Shown piece after piece: positions 33,990-43,407 of a DNA stretch of 64,000 bases. Where the stretch lies: positions 236,414 through 300,413 of the forward strand of contig CANIEU010000001.1 in NCBI GenBank assembly GCA_947466585.1. The letters are read 5' to 3'. Each line of letters starts with the position of its first letter. The first letter of the stretch is position 1. The notes below the pieces were generated by a model, which made no database searches, was not told the origin of the DNA, and saw only the letters and a program-made list of their open reading frames with translations. The position numbers and the translations under genes were made by a program. The DNA is from Fibrobacterota bacterium (GTDB taxonomy: Bacteria > Fibrobacterota > Fibrobacteria > UBA11236).

Positions 33990-35347
33990 CGGGATGCGGA
34001 GACTTCGTCGAGCAGTTGTTCCATGCGGCCGGCGGAAAGCAGAACGTCGAGCCGGGCACGGAAAGCTTCGTAGCGCGCGGTTTCTGTGCGGTTGAATGCG
34101 TCGAGATATTTCACCTGTGCGTTGCGTGCCTCCAGATACGACAGACCCCCCGACTTCCAGCGTGTGAACGTGAGCTCGAGATTTTCACGCGCATAGCCGA
34201 TCCCTTCGCGCTCTAGCGTGGCGGCCGAATCGACCGCGACCCAAGCAGAATAGGCGCGTTCGACTTCGGACTCGGCGGCAAAACGTGCTGCGCGCAGGCG
34301 AAGTTCGGCGGAGCGCACGGCCAGTCGGCCGCGCCCTTGCACGCGCCAAGGCAATTCGCCGTCGAACAGGTTGAGCGTCAGTTGCAGCCCCGCGCGCGGA
34401 CCAATGGAACGGGCTTCGGCGGTGTAGCCTACGTCGTTGTTGGCTTGCGCGAAGTTGTAGCCGGCGGTGGCGTCTAGTTTGGGATACCAGGGCGCGGCCG
34501 CCTGATAGAGCGCGACGCTCGCAAGGTCGCGATCCGCCTCCGCGAGTTTGAGCGCGGCCTGCCGGTCTTGCAGGTTCGACTTCAATTCCGTCAGATCGAG
34601 CGGGGCGGCGGGGAGGGCTGCAGTGTCGGCTGCTTCCGTCACCACGGCTTCGCGCCCAAGTGCTGCGGCGAGGGTCAGGCGGGCGGAATACAGCGCCGCT
34701 TCCTGTTGCAGCAGCGCCGCGCGATCGGCATTGCGATCGACCTGGCCCTCAAGCCAGTCGGGACGCGCGGCGGACCCGGATGCGAGGCGGCTTTGCAGGA
34801 TGCGAAACCGCTCGTCGGAGAGACGCAGCAGTGTATCGCGCGTGGTCCGCAGGTTGGTTTGGCGCAACAGGTCGGCGTAGGCGAGTGCGGTGCGGCGAAG
34901 CAGCTCCTCGCGCGCGAGACTTTCCGTAGCGCGCGCCTGATCGCGTTCGAGACGCAGTCGTTTTTGCGCGAGCGGCGCGGAGAACCCTTCGAACAGTGTC
35001 CAGTTGGCGTTGACACCGGCGGACTTTCCTGTGGAGGTGGCCGCGGTGTTTTCGGTGACGGCGCCGGTGTTGGTTTTCTGACGCGTGTCGAGTTCGCTCC
35101 AGGTCAAACCTCCCGAAGCGGTTGCGGTGGGCAGATAACCCGACAGACCTGCGGAGGAGTGCGCGTTCTCGGCGTAGCCGCGATCGGCGTGGGCGGCGAG
35201 ATAGCCGGGGTTGTTCGCCAGCGCTTCCGTCAGTACGGCTTTCAAGGAGAGCGAAGAAAGCGGGTCCGCGCCGGAAACCGAAAGCAACGAGAGAACGAGG
35301 ACGGCGGTCGATCTGTTTTTCCGCAACTTGTTCCGCATCTCAAACAT
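33986..35347 (-). CDS. TolC-family outer-membrane efflux protein
   Basis: The roughly 453-residue protein has an N-terminal signal (STAVLVLSLLSVSGA) and two OEP repeats of long helices with beta strands, e.g. LKAVLTEALANNPGYLAAHAD and ADLLRQTNLRTTRDTLLRLSDERF. TolC-type proteins form the outer-membrane channel of tripartite pumps. The ATG at 35347 was chosen; a GTG at 35359 is possible. The start lies 8 bases inside the acrB-like gene and the stop overlaps the DUF2156 start, so membrane-fusion protein, pump, channel and DUF2156 form one coupled operon. Confidence 0.9.
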   Translation of the reverse strand: MFEMRNKLRKNRSTAVLVLSLLSVSGADPLSSLSLKAVLTEALANNPGYLAAHADRGYAENAHSSAGLSGYLPTATASGGLTWSELDTRQKTNTGAVTENTAATSTGKSAGVNANWTLFEGFSAPLAQKRLRLERDQARATESLAREELLRRTALAYADLLRQTNLRTTRDTLLRLSDERFRILQSRLASGSAARPDWLEGQVDRNADRAALLQQEAALYSARLTLAAALGREAVVTEAADTAALPAAPLDLTELKSNLQDRQAALKLAEADRDLASVALYQAAAPWYPKLDATAGYNFAQANNDVGYTAEARSIGPRAGLQLTLNLFDGELPWRVQGRGRLAVRSAELRLRAARFAAESEVERAYSAWVAVDSAATLEREGIGYARENLELTFTRWKSGGLSYLEARNAQVKYLDAFNRTETARYEAFRARLDVLLSAGRMEQLLDEVSASR

Positions 35348-38300
35348 GCTTCGCCTCACGTTCCTTCTTCGACGCGAACAGTACGATCATCGCGGGAATC
35401 ACATACAAGGTCAGCGCCATTCCGAGCAGAAGCCCTCCCACCACGGCGATGCCGAGCGGACGGCGACTCTCCGCGCCCGTGCCGGTGGCCATGGCGATGG
35501 GCAACATGCCCAAGGCTGCCGTGAGCGTGGTCATGAGGATCGGTCGCAGGCGCGCGCGCGAGGCTTCCACCACGGCGCGCTCAAGAGCTAGGCCCTGTTC
35601 GACTTTCTGCCGCGTGAACTCGAGGATCAGAATGCCGTTCTTCGTCACGAGGCCCGCCAACATGATCAGCCCGATCTGGCTGAAGATGTTGAGCGTCTGA
35701 CCGAAGACGAGAAGCGCCAGCAATGCGCCCAGCAAGGACAGCGGTACGGTGATCAGAATGATCGCGGGAGACTTGAAGCTTTCGAACTGCGCCGCGAGCA
35801 CGAGGTAGATGAGGATCATCGCCAACGCGAACACGAACAGGGTGCTCGAGGCACTTTCGGCGAAGTCGCGGGCCGGACCCGCCAACTCGGTGGTAAACTC
35901 GTCGCCGAGTGTTTTGTCAGCGATGCGGCGCATGGCGGCAATGCCCTCGCCCATCGACACGCCCGGAGCCAGGCTGGCGGACACCGTTGCGGAAGTGAGG
36001 CGATTGTAATGGTAGAGCGCCGGCGGCGATGCCTGCTCGCGGGTGGTGATCAGGTTTCCCAGCGGGATAATGCTTCCGTCCGCGCTGCGCGCCTGCAGCG
36101 CGTCGAGGTCAGCGGGAGATTCCCGGCGGGCGTCCGGGACCTGTCCGATGATCTGGAACTGGCGGTTGTCCTTCAGGAAATATCCGAGCCGCGTTTCACC
36201 CAGGCCGAGCTGCAGCGTCTGTGCGACGTTGAAGTACGATACTCCGAGGCTGCGTAAACGGTCCCGATCCACTTCGACCTGCAACTCCGGACGCGTGAAT
36301 TTCAAATCCTCGTCCACGACCGCAAACGCTTTCTCTTCGCGGGCTAGCGCCAGAAAGCGCGGCAGCGCCAAGGCGAGACTGTCGAAACTCGACGCTTCGA
36401 TCACGAACTGCAGAGGTAGAGAATTGCGCGAACCGCCGGTTTGAATGGTTTCGTCCTGGATCGCGAGGATGCGTCCGTCGGTGATCTTCCGCAACGATCC
36501 ACCGAGCGTGGCGACGATGTCCTGCTGCGAGCGTTCGCGCGCCTCGGGGTCGGTGAGAATGACGCGCGAGAAGCCGCCGTTCACGTTTCCCCCGAAACCC
36601 ACGACGGTGAGTACGCCCTCCGCTTCCGGGGCTTCCTTCTTGATCAGGGCGCCGATCCGATCCATGACGCCATCCATGACATCGTAGTTCGTGCCTTCGG
36701 GCGCGGTGACGCGCACGTTGAATTGGCCGCGATCCTGATAGGGAGGCTTGTCCGAGGGGACGCCCCACAAGCCGAGGTAAACGCAGCCAGCGACCGAAGC
36801 CAACACCACGAGGCCCGCCAGCACGCGGCGATGCAGGAACCCGGTGAGACTGCGCGCATATCCTTCGTAAAAACGTTGGAAGGCCGGTTCGGTGCGCTCG
36901 TACAAACGGCTTTGCTTGCGCCGGAGAAGACGCGTCGACAACATGGGGGTAAGCGTCAGCGACACGATGGCGGAAAGAATCACCGAGCCCGCAACGGCCA
37001 AGCCGAATTCGCGGAAGAGCCTTCCCATGAAGCCTTCGACGAAGAACAGCGGGAGAAACACGACGGCGAGCACCGCGGTGGTCGAGATCACGGCGACGAA
37101 AATTTCTTCGAGTCCTTTGTACCCCGCCTGACGAGGTTCCTCGCCCTCCTCGATCTTGCGGTAGATGTTCTCCAGCACGACGATGGCGTCGTCGACCACG
37201 AGCCCGATGGCGAGAACGAGCCCGAGCAAGGTGAGCACGTTGATGGTGAACCCGGCCGCATCGAGCAGAAACAACGAGCCGATCAACGACACGGGGATCG
37301 CCAGAGCGGGAAGCAGCGCCGACCGGAAATCACGCAGGAAAAAGAACAGCACAAGCATGACCAACACGAAGGCGATGCCCAAGGTGATCGCGACTTCCTT
37401 GAGGGAGCTGCGGACGAAGGTCGTGCCGTCGAAACCGATGCCGACCTTGAAGTCGGCGGGCAGGTCCTTTTGAATGAGCGCGTAGCGGCGGTAGAACTCG
37501 TTTCCAATGGCGATGCTGTTCGCGCCGGGTTGGGTAATGAGCCCGAGCCCGACCATCGGTTTGCCGTTCATTTTCAGGATCGTACGTTCGTTCTCGGCGC
37601 CCAGATGCGCGGTGCCGATGTCTCGCAGACGGACGACGCCGTCCCCCTTGGAACGGATCACGAGATCGTTGAATTCACGTTCGGAGCGCAAGCGGCCTGA
37701 GGCCGTCACCGTCATCTCGGTGGTCGCGCCGTCGAGGAGACCGGAGGGCAGCTCCACGTTTTCAGCATTGAGCGCGGACTGCACGTCGGCCAAGGTCAAC
37801 CCGTGCGCGGCGAGCTTGACCGGTTCGAGGTACAACCGCATGGCGTACTTCTTCTCACCCCAAATGCGGACTTCGGCCACTCCGGGAATGGTCTGCAGAC
37901 GTTCGGCGAGGATGGTCCCTTCGTACGACACGTCGAGAATGTCGCGCGTATCGCTTTGGACGGTCATGAGCAGGATGGGGAACGAGTTGGCATCGGCCTT
38001 AGCCACCACCGGCGGATCGGCGTCGGCGGGAAGGCGGCGCACCACGCGCGCCACGCGGTCGCGCACGTCGTTGGCAGCCGCGTCCAGATCGGTCGCGAGC
38101 GTGAACTCCACGGTGATGGCGCTGGTGCCCTGGCGACTCGTAGATGTGATCGAGCGGATACCGTCGACGCCGTTCACAGACTGCTCGAGAGGTTCGGTGA
38201 TCTGGGAGGCGATCACTTCGGCGCTTGCGCCGGCATAGTTGGTGTTCACGGTGATCGACGGCGGATCGACGGCGGGGAACTCACGCACGCCCAATCGCGG

Positions 38301-38387
38301 CACCGCGATCAGACCGAGCACGGTGATGAACAGGGAGATGACCACGGTGAGCACCGGGCGATCGATGCTGAGATGCGAGAGGCGCAT
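35340..38387 (-). CDS. RND-family efflux pump, inner-membrane transporter (AcrB-like)
   Basis: At 1015 residues it has the usual size and two homologous halves of six helices with large periplasmic loops. Landmarks are the N-terminal DRPVLTVVISLFITVLG, the proton-relay Asp pair in GLVLAIGLVVDDAIVVLEN of TM4 and the mirrored GLVTKNGILILEF in the second half. The pattern fits a proton-driven multidrug (HAE1-type) exporter rather than a heavy-metal pump. TATG follows the membrane-fusion-protein stop directly. The substrate is unknown. Confidence 0.94.
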   Translation of the reverse strand: MRLSHLSIDRPVLTVVISLFITVLGLIAVPRLGVREFPAVDPPSITVNTNYAGASAEVIASQITEPLEQSVNGVDGIRSITSTSRQGTSAITVEFTLATDLDAAANDVRDRVARVVRRLPADADPPVVAKADANSFPILLMTVQSDTRDILDVSYEGTILAERLQTIPGVAEVRIWGEKKYAMRLYLEPVKLAAHGLTLADVQSALNAENVELPSGLLDGATTEMTVTASGRLRSEREFNDLVIRSKGDGVVRLRDIGTAHLGAENERTILKMNGKPMVGLGLITQPGANSIAIGNEFYRRYALIQKDLPADFKVGIGFDGTTFVRSSLKEVAITLGIAFVLVMLVLFFFLRDFRSALLPALAIPVSLIGSLFLLDAAGFTINVLTLLGLVLAIGLVVDDAIVVLENIYRKIEEGEEPRQAGYKGLEEIFVAVISTTAVLAVVFLPLFFVEGFMGRLFREFGLAVAGSVILSAIVSLTLTPMLSTRLLRRKQSRLYERTEPAFQRFYEGYARSLTGFLHRRVLAGLVVLASVAGCVYLGLWGVPSDKPPYQDRGQFNVRVTAPEGTNYDVMDGVMDRIGALIKKEAPEAEGVLTVVGFGGNVNGGFSRVILTDPEARERSQQDIVATLGGSLRKITDGRILAIQDETIQTGGSRNSLPLQFVIEASSFDSLALALPRFLALAREEKAFAVVDEDLKFTRPELQVEVDRDRLRSLGVSYFNVAQTLQLGLGETRLGYFLKDNRQFQIIGQVPDARRESPADLDALQARSADGSIIPLGNLITTREQASPPALYHYNRLTSATVSASLAPGVSMGEGIAAMRRIADKTLGDEFTTELAGPARDFAESASSTLFVFALAMILIYLVLAAQFESFKSPAIILITVPLSLLGALLALLVFGQTLNIFSQIGLIMLAGLVTKNGILILEFTRQKVEQGLALERAVVEASRARLRPILMTTLTAALGMLPIAMATGTGAESRRPLGIAVVGGLLLGMALTLYVIPAMIVLFASKKEREAKHV

Positions 38388-38388
38388 A

Positions 38389-39480
38389 CTAGCGGACCAG
38401 GCGCGGCTGGACCGGCATTGCCGGTTTGACCTGCATCAGCCCCGAGATGAGGATGGTATCGCCGGCGGCCAGCCCCTTCACGGCTTCCACCGATTCGGGC
38501 GTCCGCGTCCCGGCTTGAAAGATTGCGAGTTCGGCAACGCCTCCGCGGATGCGCCATACCTGCGCGCCGCGCGCACTGCCCACCACGGCCTGCGCGGGAA
38601 CCCAAAGAGCGTTGGCTTGGCTCAACGGAAGTTCGACTCGGGCATAAGCTCCCGGGCGCAGTACCCCCCGGGCGTCGTTTCGGGGCGGAGCGGTGCGCGC
38701 GCGCACCCGCAGCAAGCGGGTGCCGGGATCCACACCGGGGTCCACGGCGAACACGGTGGCGGATAGGGTATCGTCCCGTCCTGCGACGGTGAACCGCACA
38801 CGCAATCCCTGGCGAACGAACGAGGCCTGGTTTTCCGGTACCGAAAACTCCACCCGGAAAGAACGGAGATCCTGAACCGTGGTTATGGGAGCGCCCGCCT
38901 GAAGCATGCCGCCCTGGTCAACAGCGCGCAGACCGGCCGCGCCGGCGAAAGGTGCGACGATGCGGCATTTGTCCAAGCGTGCCTTCGCCAACGCGGCGGC
39001 GGCGGCGGCCGTGCTCAAAGCAGCCTCCGCCTCCTCGTATTCGTTGCGGCTGACCGCCTGCGACTGGAAGTCTTCCTTCGCCCGCCGCTCACGGCTCTTC
39101 GCCAGAGAAAGCGCCGCGTCCGCACTCTGCCAAAGCGCTTTCAGTTCGGATTCGTCCAATCCCACGAGCAATTGCCCGGCCTTCACGGGTTCGCCTTCGC
39201 GAAACCCGATTTGGGTGACTTTTCCCGAGATTTCCGCCCGGACTTGCACATCCTGTTCCGCGAGCACGGTGCCGGGAATGACGAGGGCGGATTTTGCGGT
39301 AGATGCTCCCAACACGATCGCGGGTAACTTCGCCGGTCCCATTGCTCCAGCGGCTCCGGCACCGCCGGGCGCGCCCGCGCCGGGGGCGGTTTTATCACCA
39401 CCGCCGCAACCGACGAACCCGAAGGACAAACCCGCAACCAGCAACACGTATCGTGCAAACGATTTTATGGTTTTTTTCAT
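38389..39480 (-). CDS. RND efflux membrane-fusion lipoprotein (AcrA-like)
   Basis: The 363-residue protein begins with MKKTIKSFARYVLLVAGLSFGFVGC, a lipoprotein signal with FVGC, followed by a Gly/Ala-rich linker. The periplasmic adaptor has the lipoyl-like halves (ISGKVTQIGFREGEPVKAGQLL and VAPFAGAAGLRAVDQGGML), an alpha hairpin (about 130-200) and beta-barrel domains. The ATG at 39480 fits the signal; the track start at 39669 overlaps the uvrD promoter and is rejected. It heads the coupled RND operon and is divergent from uvrD. Confidence 0.93.
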   Translation of the reverse strand: MKKTIKSFARYVLLVAGLSFGFVGCGGGDKTAPGAGAPGGAGAAGAMGPAKLPAIVLGASTAKSALVIPGTVLAEQDVQVRAEISGKVTQIGFREGEPVKAGQLLVGLDESELKALWQSADAALSLAKSRERRAKEDFQSQAVSRNEYEEAEAALSTAAAAAALAKARLDKCRIVAPFAGAAGLRAVDQGGMLQAGAPITTVQDLRSFRVEFSVPENQASFVRQGLRVRFTVAGRDDTLSATVFAVDPGVDPGTRLLRVRARTAPPRNDARGVLRPGAYARVELPLSQANALWVPAQAVVGSARGAQVWRIRGGVAELAIFQAGTRTPESVEAVKGLAAGDTILISGLMQVKPAMPVQPRLVR

Positions 39481-39572
39481 GGGTCCCAAGGCGGAAAAAG
39501 GCAGGGGAAAGGTTTCGAACGTGGGCGAAATTATAAATCGGCCTCCCCCCTGGCCCCTGCGGTTACACGAAG

Positions 39573-39607
39573 TTACCAGCGAGATCGCCTTTTCTACCAT
39601 TCGGAGC
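39573..39607 (+). promoter_or_regulatory. Putative promoter for uvrD/pcrA
   Basis: TTACCA (39573-39578) is 16 nt from TACCAT (39595-39600), which ends 7 nt before the GTG start at 39608. A GGAG sits one base before the GTG, too close to act as a normal Shine-Dalgarno. This fits a leaderless start. Confidence 0.45.
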
Positions 39608-41920
39608 GTGGATACCTCCCTGCAAAAATGCCCGCAACTGACTGAAGAAGCCCTTCGCAACCTCCTCAACCCCTCGCAGTTCGAGGCGGTGACCTATGCG
39701 CCCGGTCCTCAAGTGGTGCTGGCGGGGGCAGGAAGTGGTAAAACCCGTGTCCTCACCTACAAGATCGTGTGGCTGATTCAGGAACACGGCTTCCGCCCCC
39801 ACGAGATTCTGGCGGTGACCTTCACGAACAAGGCCGCCCGAGAGATGAAGGAGCGCGTCTCCCACCTCCTGGGATACGAAGCTCCCCTGCGTTGGATGGG
39901 CACCTTCCACAGCATTTGCGCCCGCCTGCTCCGGTTTCACGCCTCCAAGCTCGGCTACACCGCGCACTTCACCATCTACGATACCGACGATCAAAAGCGG
40001 CATGTCAAACGCATGTTGCAGGCCGAAAGCCTCGACAACGACACGCGCTACTCGGTGGACGCCGTGCGCCGCTACATCAGCCATTGCAAGAACCAGGGCG
40101 CCGGGCCCGAAGAAGCCGCCCGCGTGGCACAGGACCCTTACCAGCAGCGGCTCGCCGGGCTGTATGCGCGCTATCAAAAAGAACTGCGCGAGCAGAACGC
40201 GATGGACTTCGACGATCTGATTTTCCTCGCCATCCGCCTGCTCAAGGGATTTCCGGAAGTGCGCGAGGCGCTCCACGCTTCCTTCCGCTACGTGCTCATC
40301 GACGAATACCAAGACACCAACAAAGCACAATATCAGCTTATCCAGCTCATGCTGGGCCCGCACCGCAACCTCGTCACCGTGGGCGACGACGACCAGAGCA
40401 TTTACGGCTGGCGCGGCGCCGACGTGGGCAACATCCTGCGTTTTCAAACCGATTACCCCGATGCGCGCGTCACCAAGCTGGAGCAGAACTACCGCTCCAC
40501 GGCGAACATCCTCGCGGTTGCCGGCAGTGTGATCCAGAACAACCGCGAGCGTATGGACAAGACGCTGTGGACCGAAAACGCGCCCGGCGACAAGATTACC
40601 CTGATGGAACTCGACGACGAAATGGCCGAAGCCGCCTGGGTCTCGCGCAACATTCAGGCCGACGAAGTCTACGGGCCGGGCGGCACTGCGATCTTCTACC
40701 GCACCAACGCCCAGTCGCGCGTCTTCGAAGACGAATTGCGGCGCCGGCAAATTCCGTATCTGATCGTGGGCGGCATCCGCTTTTACGAGCGCAAGGAAGT
40801 CAAGGATCTTCTGGCTTATCTGCGTTTAGTCGCAAACCCGCGCGATGAGGTTTCATTGCTGCGGGTCATCAACGTGCCCAAGCGAGGCTTGGGTGATAAA
40901 TCGGTCGAGCAATTGCAGGACTACGCCCTGCAAGCGGGCATCCCGTTGTCCGAGGCGCTAGCGTTTTCCACCGAGGCGGGCATCGCCGCTTCGGCCGCGC
41001 GCAAGATGCGCGAATTCCACGACCTGCTTTCGAACCTGCGCCTGCTGGCGGATCGGCATGCCCTGCCCGAGCTGGTTGCCGAGGTTCTTTCCAAGTCGGG
41101 CTACAAGGCCGCGCTCGAAAACGAAGATACCGACGAAGCCGCCGACCGCCTTTCCAACCTCGAAGAACTCGTCTCCGCAGCACAGGATTTCGTGGATCGC
41201 ATGGACGAGCGTGAAAACGGCTTTACGAACGCCGATGCGAACGCCGATGGCGATGCGACGGAACTTGTTGAAGAAATCGATCCCAACGCAGGGATCACCG
41301 AGGGTACACCCCTCCAACTCTTTTTGCAGGAAATCTCGCTGGTCTCGGACGCCGATGCGCTCAAAGCCGGTCAGGATGCAGTCACCATGATGACCGTGCA
41401 CAGCTCCAAGGGCCTCGAATTCCCGCGCGTATTCGTTACCGGCATGGAAGACGGCCTGTTCCCGCTGATGCGCGAAGACGACGCGGATGCCGAAGAGGAA
41501 CGCCGCCTGTTCTACGTGGCGGTCACGCGTGCACGCCAATCGCTGACGCTCACCTGCGCGCGCCGTCGCCGCCGCTACGGCACGTATCAGGACAGCATGA
41601 CCTCGCGCTTTTTACGTGAGATCGACAAGCAATATCTCGAAATTCCTAAGCCCGCACACACACCCAAACCCGCCTTCCGGATGGGCATGGCGGTGGGACG
41701 CGCGCTCGGAAATCCGGATCCCATGCCGCGCTACGAAGACATGAGCCAGGAAGAGTCGTCGTTTCGGGCAGGCGCCCGCGTTCGCCATGCCAAGTTCGGA
41801 GAAGGCAAGGTGATGCAGCTCTCGGGTACCGGCGACTCCGCCAGCGCAGTGGTGATGTTCGCAGACAAGGTGCCGCGCACGCTGATGCTGAAGTTCGCCA
41901 AGCTCGATGTCGTCGAATAG
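39608..41920 (+). CDS. uvrD: ATP-dependent DNA helicase UvrD/PcrA
   Basis: This superfamily-1A 3'-5' helicase acts in nucleotide-excision and mismatch repair and clears RecA or RNA polymerase. The 770-residue chain (from the GTG at 39608) has the Q motif region LNPSQFEAVTYA, Walker A AGAGSGKTR near 39-47, motif Ia TFTNKAAREMKERV, Walker B region VLIDEYQDTN, GDDDQSIYGWRGAD, motif IV-V elements and VAVTRARQSL. The C-terminal extension ends with RVRHAKFGEGKVMQL, typical of PcrA/UvrD. The track ORF runs 702 bases further upstream, antisense to the AcrA-like gene; that extension lacks helicase motifs and is rejected. mutS lies 19 kb away. Confidence 0.95.
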   Translation: MDTSLQKCPQLTEEALRNLLNPSQFEAVTYAPGPQVVLAGAGSGKTRVLTYKIVWLIQEHGFRPHEILAVTFTNKAAREMKERVSHLLGYEAPLRWMGTFHSICARLLRFHASKLGYTAHFTIYDTDDQKRHVKRMLQAESLDNDTRYSVDAVRRYISHCKNQGAGPEEAARVAQDPYQQRLAGLYARYQKELREQNAMDFDDLIFLAIRLLKGFPEVREALHASFRYVLIDEYQDTNKAQYQLIQLMLGPHRNLVTVGDDDQSIYGWRGADVGNILRFQTDYPDARVTKLEQNYRSTANILAVAGSVIQNNRERMDKTLWTENAPGDKITLMELDDEMAEAAWVSRNIQADEVYGPGGTAIFYRTNAQSRVFEDELRRRQIPYLIVGGIRFYERKEVKDLLAYLRLVANPRDEVSLLRVINVPKRGLGDKSVEQLQDYALQAGIPLSEALAFSTEAGIAASAARKMREFHDLLSNLRLLADRHALPELVAEVLSKSGYKAALENEDTDEAADRLSNLEELVSAAQDFVDRMDERENGFTNADANADGDATELVEEIDPNAGITEGTPLQLFLQEISLVSDADALKAGQDAVTMMTVHSSKGLEFPRVFVTGMEDGLFPLMREDDADAEEERRLFYVAVTRARQSLTLTCARRRRRYGTYQDSMTSRFLREIDKQYLEIPKPAHTPKPAFRMGMAVGRALGNPDPMPRYEDMSQEESSFRAGARVRHAKFGEGKVMQLSGTGDSASAVVMFADKVPRTLMLKFAKLDVVE

Positions 41921-42254
41921 CTTCGTGGCGTAAACCACGGGGTCATCGAAGCGTCCCGACTACGCCGGGTCTGCAGGGCGCCCTCGATCTCCTGATACGG
42001 ATTCCAAATCACAGGAATCTGTGGAATCGGGGCGCAATCGGGGAGGATTCGCGCCCTATCCGTGTGGATTGGCAACACCATTGCCCCAATTTTTCAAGTC
42101 TAGTTCCGGCTTTCCGGTTTATTATCTTCCTCTTCCGGGCAAACGATCGCCTTCCGCCCGGACTCCCCACAGATTCCCGGTAGAAAGCGTTCCCCGCCCG
42201 TTTAGGGTTGTTTGCAGTGATTTGACTTTGTTGATTTGAACACCAGGGGCCGGA
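41921..42254. other. Intergenic region between uvrD and gatC
   Basis: The 334-base gap has no gene. CGTGG-CGTAAA-CCACG just after the uvrD stop is a small hairpin. GATTCCA (about 42000) and TGGAATC (about 42020) form another inverted pair. The DNA before gatC is T-rich with TTGACT and related hexamers, but I could not define a promoter with confidence. Confidence 0.45.
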
Positions 42255-42545
42255 ATGCGCGTTGAAAAACAGGAAATCGAAAAACTGGCCAAACTGGCCC
42301 GCCTCGAAATCACCCCCGAAGAAATCGAAAAACTGCAAGGCTCACTCGGCAGCCTCGTGGAATATCTCGATCTGCTCAAGCAGATGAAGCTCGACGACGT
42401 GGAGCCGATGACCGCGGTCGACGACACGCCCCGCCCCTTGCGCCCCGATGTGCAGGCCGAAATGCTTCCGAAGGAAAAGGCGCTGGCCAACGCGCCCGCA
42501 ATCAATCTCGAACATTTCTCCATCCCCAAAGTCATCGGGGGCTGA
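42255..42545 (+). CDS. gatC: Aspartyl/glutamyl-tRNA amidotransferase subunit C
   Basis: GatC is the small chaperone-like subunit of GatCAB, which converts Glu-tRNA(Gln) or Asp-tRNA(Asn) to the amide. The 96 residues match the family: VEKQEIEKLAKLARLEIT at the start, then LGSLVEYLDLLKQMKLDDVEPM and the DTPRPLRPD loop. gatA and gatB are not in the window. kdsB begins 5 bases after the stop and pyrG overlaps kdsB, so gatC-kdsB-pyrG are probably one operon. Confidence 0.93.
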   Translation: MRVEKQEIEKLAKLARLEITPEEIEKLQGSLGSLVEYLDLLKQMKLDDVEPMTAVDDTPRPLRPDVQAEMLPKEKALANAPAINLEHFSIPKVIGG

Positions 42546-42549
42546 GCGA

Positions 42550-43407
42550 ATGCGCACCGGCGTCACATGCGTGGTCCCGGCCCGCCTTGGCTCGACCCGT
42601 TTTTTAGGGAAACTGCTGGAGCCGATTTTCGGCAAACCCGTGGTGGTGCACACCCTCGAACGGGCCGCCGCCGCGCACTGCTTCGACCGCGTGATCTGCG
42701 CCACCGAATCTCCGGAGATCGGCGCGGCGGCGGAAGCGGCGGGTTTCGATTGGGTGCTGACCGGTGAAGCCCGCAACGGCACGGAACGGATCGCCCTCGC
42801 CCTCACGCTCGACCTTCCCGCATTGCGCGATGCCGGGCTCATCGTGAACCTGCAGGGCGATGAACCCGCCTTCCCCGCCGAAGGCTTGCGCGCCCTGTGT
42901 GAGGCGCTGCAACGCGAGCCCGCGAACGTGCATCTCCTCCTGCATCCGGACGCGCCTTCGCCCGAAGAAATCGCCAACCCCAACCGCGTCAAGGTCGTGG
43001 TGGATGTGGAAAGATTCGTGACAGAATTCACACGGATGCCCGCTCCTTCGGCCACCTTGCAATTGCCGCGTTTACAAATGGGCGCTTACGGCTACCATCG
43101 CGATTACCTCGCGGCCTACGCTGCGCTGCCGCCTTCGGCCGCCGAACTGGAGCTGTCCCACGAGATGCTCCGCGCACCCGGGTTGGCCCCCATCCGCGCG
43201 CACCTCTCCCCGGTGAAAGCCACCGGCGCATCGGTCGATGTGCCCGACGACTTGATCGCGGCGCGAGAGGCCGTGCATGCCTTGGAAAACATGGAATCCC
43301 GCCTGAACAAAAGCCTGAATAACAGCCTGAACAACGGCCTGAATATCCGCCCGAATATCCGCATCAGTACCGAACTGCAGCCGAGCCTGCAAGGAGCCCC
43401 CGCATGA
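42550..43407 (+). CDS. kdsB: 3-deoxy-manno-octulosonate cytidylyltransferase KdsB
   Basis: KdsB activates Kdo as CMP-Kdo for lipopolysaccharide inner core, so the organism makes LPS. The 285 residues show the nucleotide-binding PARLGSTRFLGKLL (family form STRLPGK), then NLQGDEPAF, HPDAPSPEEIANPNRVKVV and GAYGYHRDYL. The last 35 residues form a tail, LNKSLNNSLNNGLNIRPN, encoded by imperfect 15-bp repeats (CTGAATAACAGC type), beyond the normal end of the family. The ATG at 42550 was chosen over the track start at 42448, which lies within gatC. CTP for the reaction is made by the adjacent pyrG. Confidence 0.93.
   Translation: MRTGVTCVVPARLGSTRFLGKLLEPIFGKPVVVHTLERAAAAHCFDRVICATESPEIGAAAEAAGFDWVLTGEARNGTERIALALTLDLPALRDAGLIVNLQGDEPAFPAEGLRALCEALQREPANVHLLLHPDAPSPEEIANPNRVKVVVDVERFVTEFTRMPAPSATLQLPRLQMGAYGYHRDYLAAYAALPPSAAELELSHEMLRAPGLAPIRAHLSPVKATGASVDVPDDLIAAREAVHALENMESRLNKSLNNSLNNGLNIRPNIRISTELQPSLQGAPA

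Noticed and set aside
38906-39607. N-terminal 234-residue extension of the UvrD/PcrA ORF
   Set aside because: It is antisense to the AcrA-like gene, lacks helicase motifs and precedes a good GTG start with its own -10. It is a frame extension.
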